Below the pieces are notes generated by a model. That model was given only the letters and a program-made list of their open reading frames with translations. It did not search any database and had not been told where the DNA came from. From Pseudomonadota bacterium (GTDB lineage Bacteria; SZUA-182; DTGQ01): a DNA stretch of 5,417 nucleotides. Numbering within the stretch: position 1 is the first letter of the stretch; each line of letters begins with the position of its first letter. Location of the stretch: positions 1-5,417 of the forward strand of contig JAUWIR010000352.1 of assembly GCA_030605265.1 (NCBI GenBank). Reading direction: 5' to 3'. Made by a program: the position numbers and the translations under genes. Shown in pieces: positions 4,254 through 5,417 of the stretch.

Positions 4254-5144
4254 ATGAAAAAAAAATTATTTCAAATAGTTTATTTAATTAGCTTTTTCTG
4301 CTTTTTTACTATTTTCTGTTTTGAGGCTCAAGGGAATACTAATTTATATAAAATGATTCATTCTTTTCCCCAGGTTGCCAATGAGGCGATGGTCTATCGC
4401 GTAGCATCCTCTGGTATAAATGAGGCTGAATTGCAAAAACTATTCGGTATGAATGGAAAAATGATTCACCAAGACAACGCATGTAAGTCCTATCGGAATA
4501 ATGATCTGAATTTGGAAATATTCAACGCAGGTTCTTTCCGCTATACTAATGAGACGGAATTTATGGCTTTTACCAAAAACTCAAAGCTCCCATCTAAAGA
4601 AGAAGCTGTCAATATCGCTAAACAATTTTTGACCGAAAATAAAATGATGCCCAAAAACGCTTTTCTCCAAAATGTCTCTTACACCGAAGCACATACTGCC
4701 CAGAAAGGCGTTGAAGGATCAACCCGATTTACTCCACATATGTGCGTTAGTTTTGGCATCAATATCAATGGGAAAAAGGTTTATGGGCCTTGCGCCAAGC
4801 TTAATGTCTATATTGGTGATGAAGGTAAAATTGTCTGTTTATTTAAGGCCTGGAAAGATATAGAGGAAGTAGCCAAAAAAAATATTATTTCTCCATCAAG
4901 GGCTTTGGAAAAACTTGAAGCCAGAGGACCGGTAAATTCATACTGGAATAATGCTGGTTGTGGAAATGAAATCAGTGAAATAGAAATACGCAATATGTCT
5001 CTTACTTATTATGCAGAACCAACCGAGCCGGATTCACCAACACAGCAACCTCTACTTGAACCTGTGTATATTTTTGAAGGTGTTGTGAAAACCTTAAATG
5101 GTGAACAGGAATTTTTCTGGAAAGAATCAGCCCTATCTGACTGA
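4254..5144 (+). CDS. Exported PepSY/propeptide-like protein
   Basis: This 296-residue protein has a signal peptide (MKKK, Phe/Ile-rich core 6-23, probable cut near AQG at 25-27). Residues 113-131 (PSKEEAVNIAKQFLTENKM) form the amphipathic helix typical of PepSY/propeptide domains. Beta-rich segments follow: MCVSFGININGKKVYGPCAKLNVYIG, then VCLFKAW and SPSRALEKL, a second helix. The end carries SLTYYAEP (249-256) and EPVYIFEGVV (269-278). From memory, regions of this kind are found fused in front of DUF6345 domains in other bacteria; here the order is reversed and the two are separate genes. Such domains in M4 peptidases act as inhibitors and folding chaperones, so the likely role is to hold or fold the putative peptidase encoded upstream; this is inference. 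Ribosome binding site AAGGAG at 4242-4247. A lipoprotein is unlikely because no lipobox precedes C16 or C22. Confidence 0.65.
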   Translation: MKKKLFQIVYLISFFCFFTIFCFEAQGNTNLYKMIHSFPQVANEAMVYRVASSGINEAELQKLFGMNGKMIHQDNACKSYRNNDLNLEIFNAGSFRYTNETEFMAFTKNSKLPSKEEAVNIAKQFLTENKMMPKNAFLQNVSYTEAHTAQKGVEGSTRFTPHMCVSFGININGKKVYGPCAKLNVYIGDEGKIVCLFKAWKDIEEVAKKNIISPSRALEKLEARGPVNSYWNNAGCGNEISEIEIRNMSLTYYAEPTEPDSPTQQPLLEPVYIFEGVVKTLNGEQEFFWKESALSD

Positions 5145-5179
5145 ATATCATTCACAATGCAACAATTGAAAATGTAAGC

Positions 5180-5217
5180 GGGAGTGGCGGAAATAAAATG
5201 CCGCCACTCCTTTATGT
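5180..5217 (+). terminator. Terminator of the exported-protein operon
   Basis: GGAGTGGCGG (5181-5190) and CCGCCACTCC (5201-5210) form a perfect 10-bp GC-rich stem around a ten-base loop, followed by TTTATGT. It begins about 35 bases after the stop of the propeptide-like gene. The stem is strong; the T-tract is short, so termination may be incomplete. Confidence 0.75.
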
Positions 5218-5417
5218 TCAATCTTGCTCTAGCGGCGCCAATTAGGCTATCTATCATACTCCCTTATACTCCCCGACTGAACCCGGCAAGGCAATAATAG
5301 TGATTTATTTCGTTTGAGTTACTTTTTACTTTTATCACATTCCCCTCAATCCCATAGGTGTATATCTAAGGATATAGATATTTCTCAAAAAACTAAAAAA
5401 ATCAATACATTTTAGGC
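5218..5417. other. Non-coding right end, no gene seen
   Basis: No reading frame with a credible start is seen on either strand. A small perfect dyad TATATC-TAAG-GATATA is near 5360-5376. The end of the stretch is AT-rich, so a promoter for a gene beyond the window is possible, but I could not assign one. Confidence 0.4.

Noticed and set aside
3526..4254. Open frames on the - strand and in another + frame across the exported-protein gene
   Set aside because: They come from the repetitive GAT/GAC Asp codons of the real gene, giving Ile- and Val-rich nonsense without starts that make sense.
4254..4340. Lipoprotein signal on the propeptide-like protein
   Set aside because: The residues before C16 and C22 do not form a lipobox; an ordinary Sec signal fits better.
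5009..5257. An 82-codon open frame on the - strand
   Set aside because: It overlaps the end of the propeptide-like gene and runs through its terminator; no ribosome binding site or recognisable protein.

Overview
The window reads as a piece of a Gram-negative bacterial chromosome. It carries the C-terminal end of an outer-membrane TonB-dependent receptor, two exported proteins with Sec signal peptides and the front of an NtrC-style receiver domain. The style, with moderate AT content, AT-rich spacers and a Geobacter-type RiPP maturase, suggests a deltaproteobacterial or Nitrospirota-like organism; this is a weak inference because there is no rRNA or housekeeping gene to anchor it. Every supported gene is on the + strand, and two genes are broken. 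The spacers are long and rich in dyads, as expected of an accessory, rearranged region.

Layout. 1-137: spacer with short GA-rich runs and a small hairpin. 138-524: receptor remnant without its own start. 638-742: a 34-codon ORF behind an 11-base Shine-Dalgarno match, too short to stand out by length; I read it as a RiPP precursor with a Cys-Cys core. 743-970: spacer with interleaved inverted repeats that can form at least three competing hairpins. 971-2281: complete radical SAM/SPASM peptide maturase of the geopeptide-maturase type. 2282-2504: AT-rich spacer with two copies of a 23-bp repeat containing a palindrome. 2505-2762: receiver domain broken just after its phospho-acceptor Asp, followed by three operator-like palindromes on a 22-bp period and a strong terminator (2857-2890). 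2891-3486: AT-rich, mostly non-coding, ending in a 10-codon ORF with an excellent ribosome binding site and two large hairpins. 3487-5144: two-gene operon of exported proteins, closed by a terminator at 5180-5217. 5218-5417: no gene seen.

Two gene systems stand out. The first is a minimal RiPP cassette (precursor plus maturase), in which strong versus weak ribosome binding sites and the intervening RNA structure would favour precursor over enzyme; no exporter or leader peptidase is in the window. The second is an exported protein with a caspase-like (clan CD) His-Gly and Asp-Thr-Cys signature, resembling DUF6345, followed 14 bases later by an exported PepSY/propeptide-like protein. I infer a secreted protease with a separately encoded inhibitor or folding partner. 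Its upstream region holds the leader ORF and hairpins, so the operon may be controlled by RNA structure.
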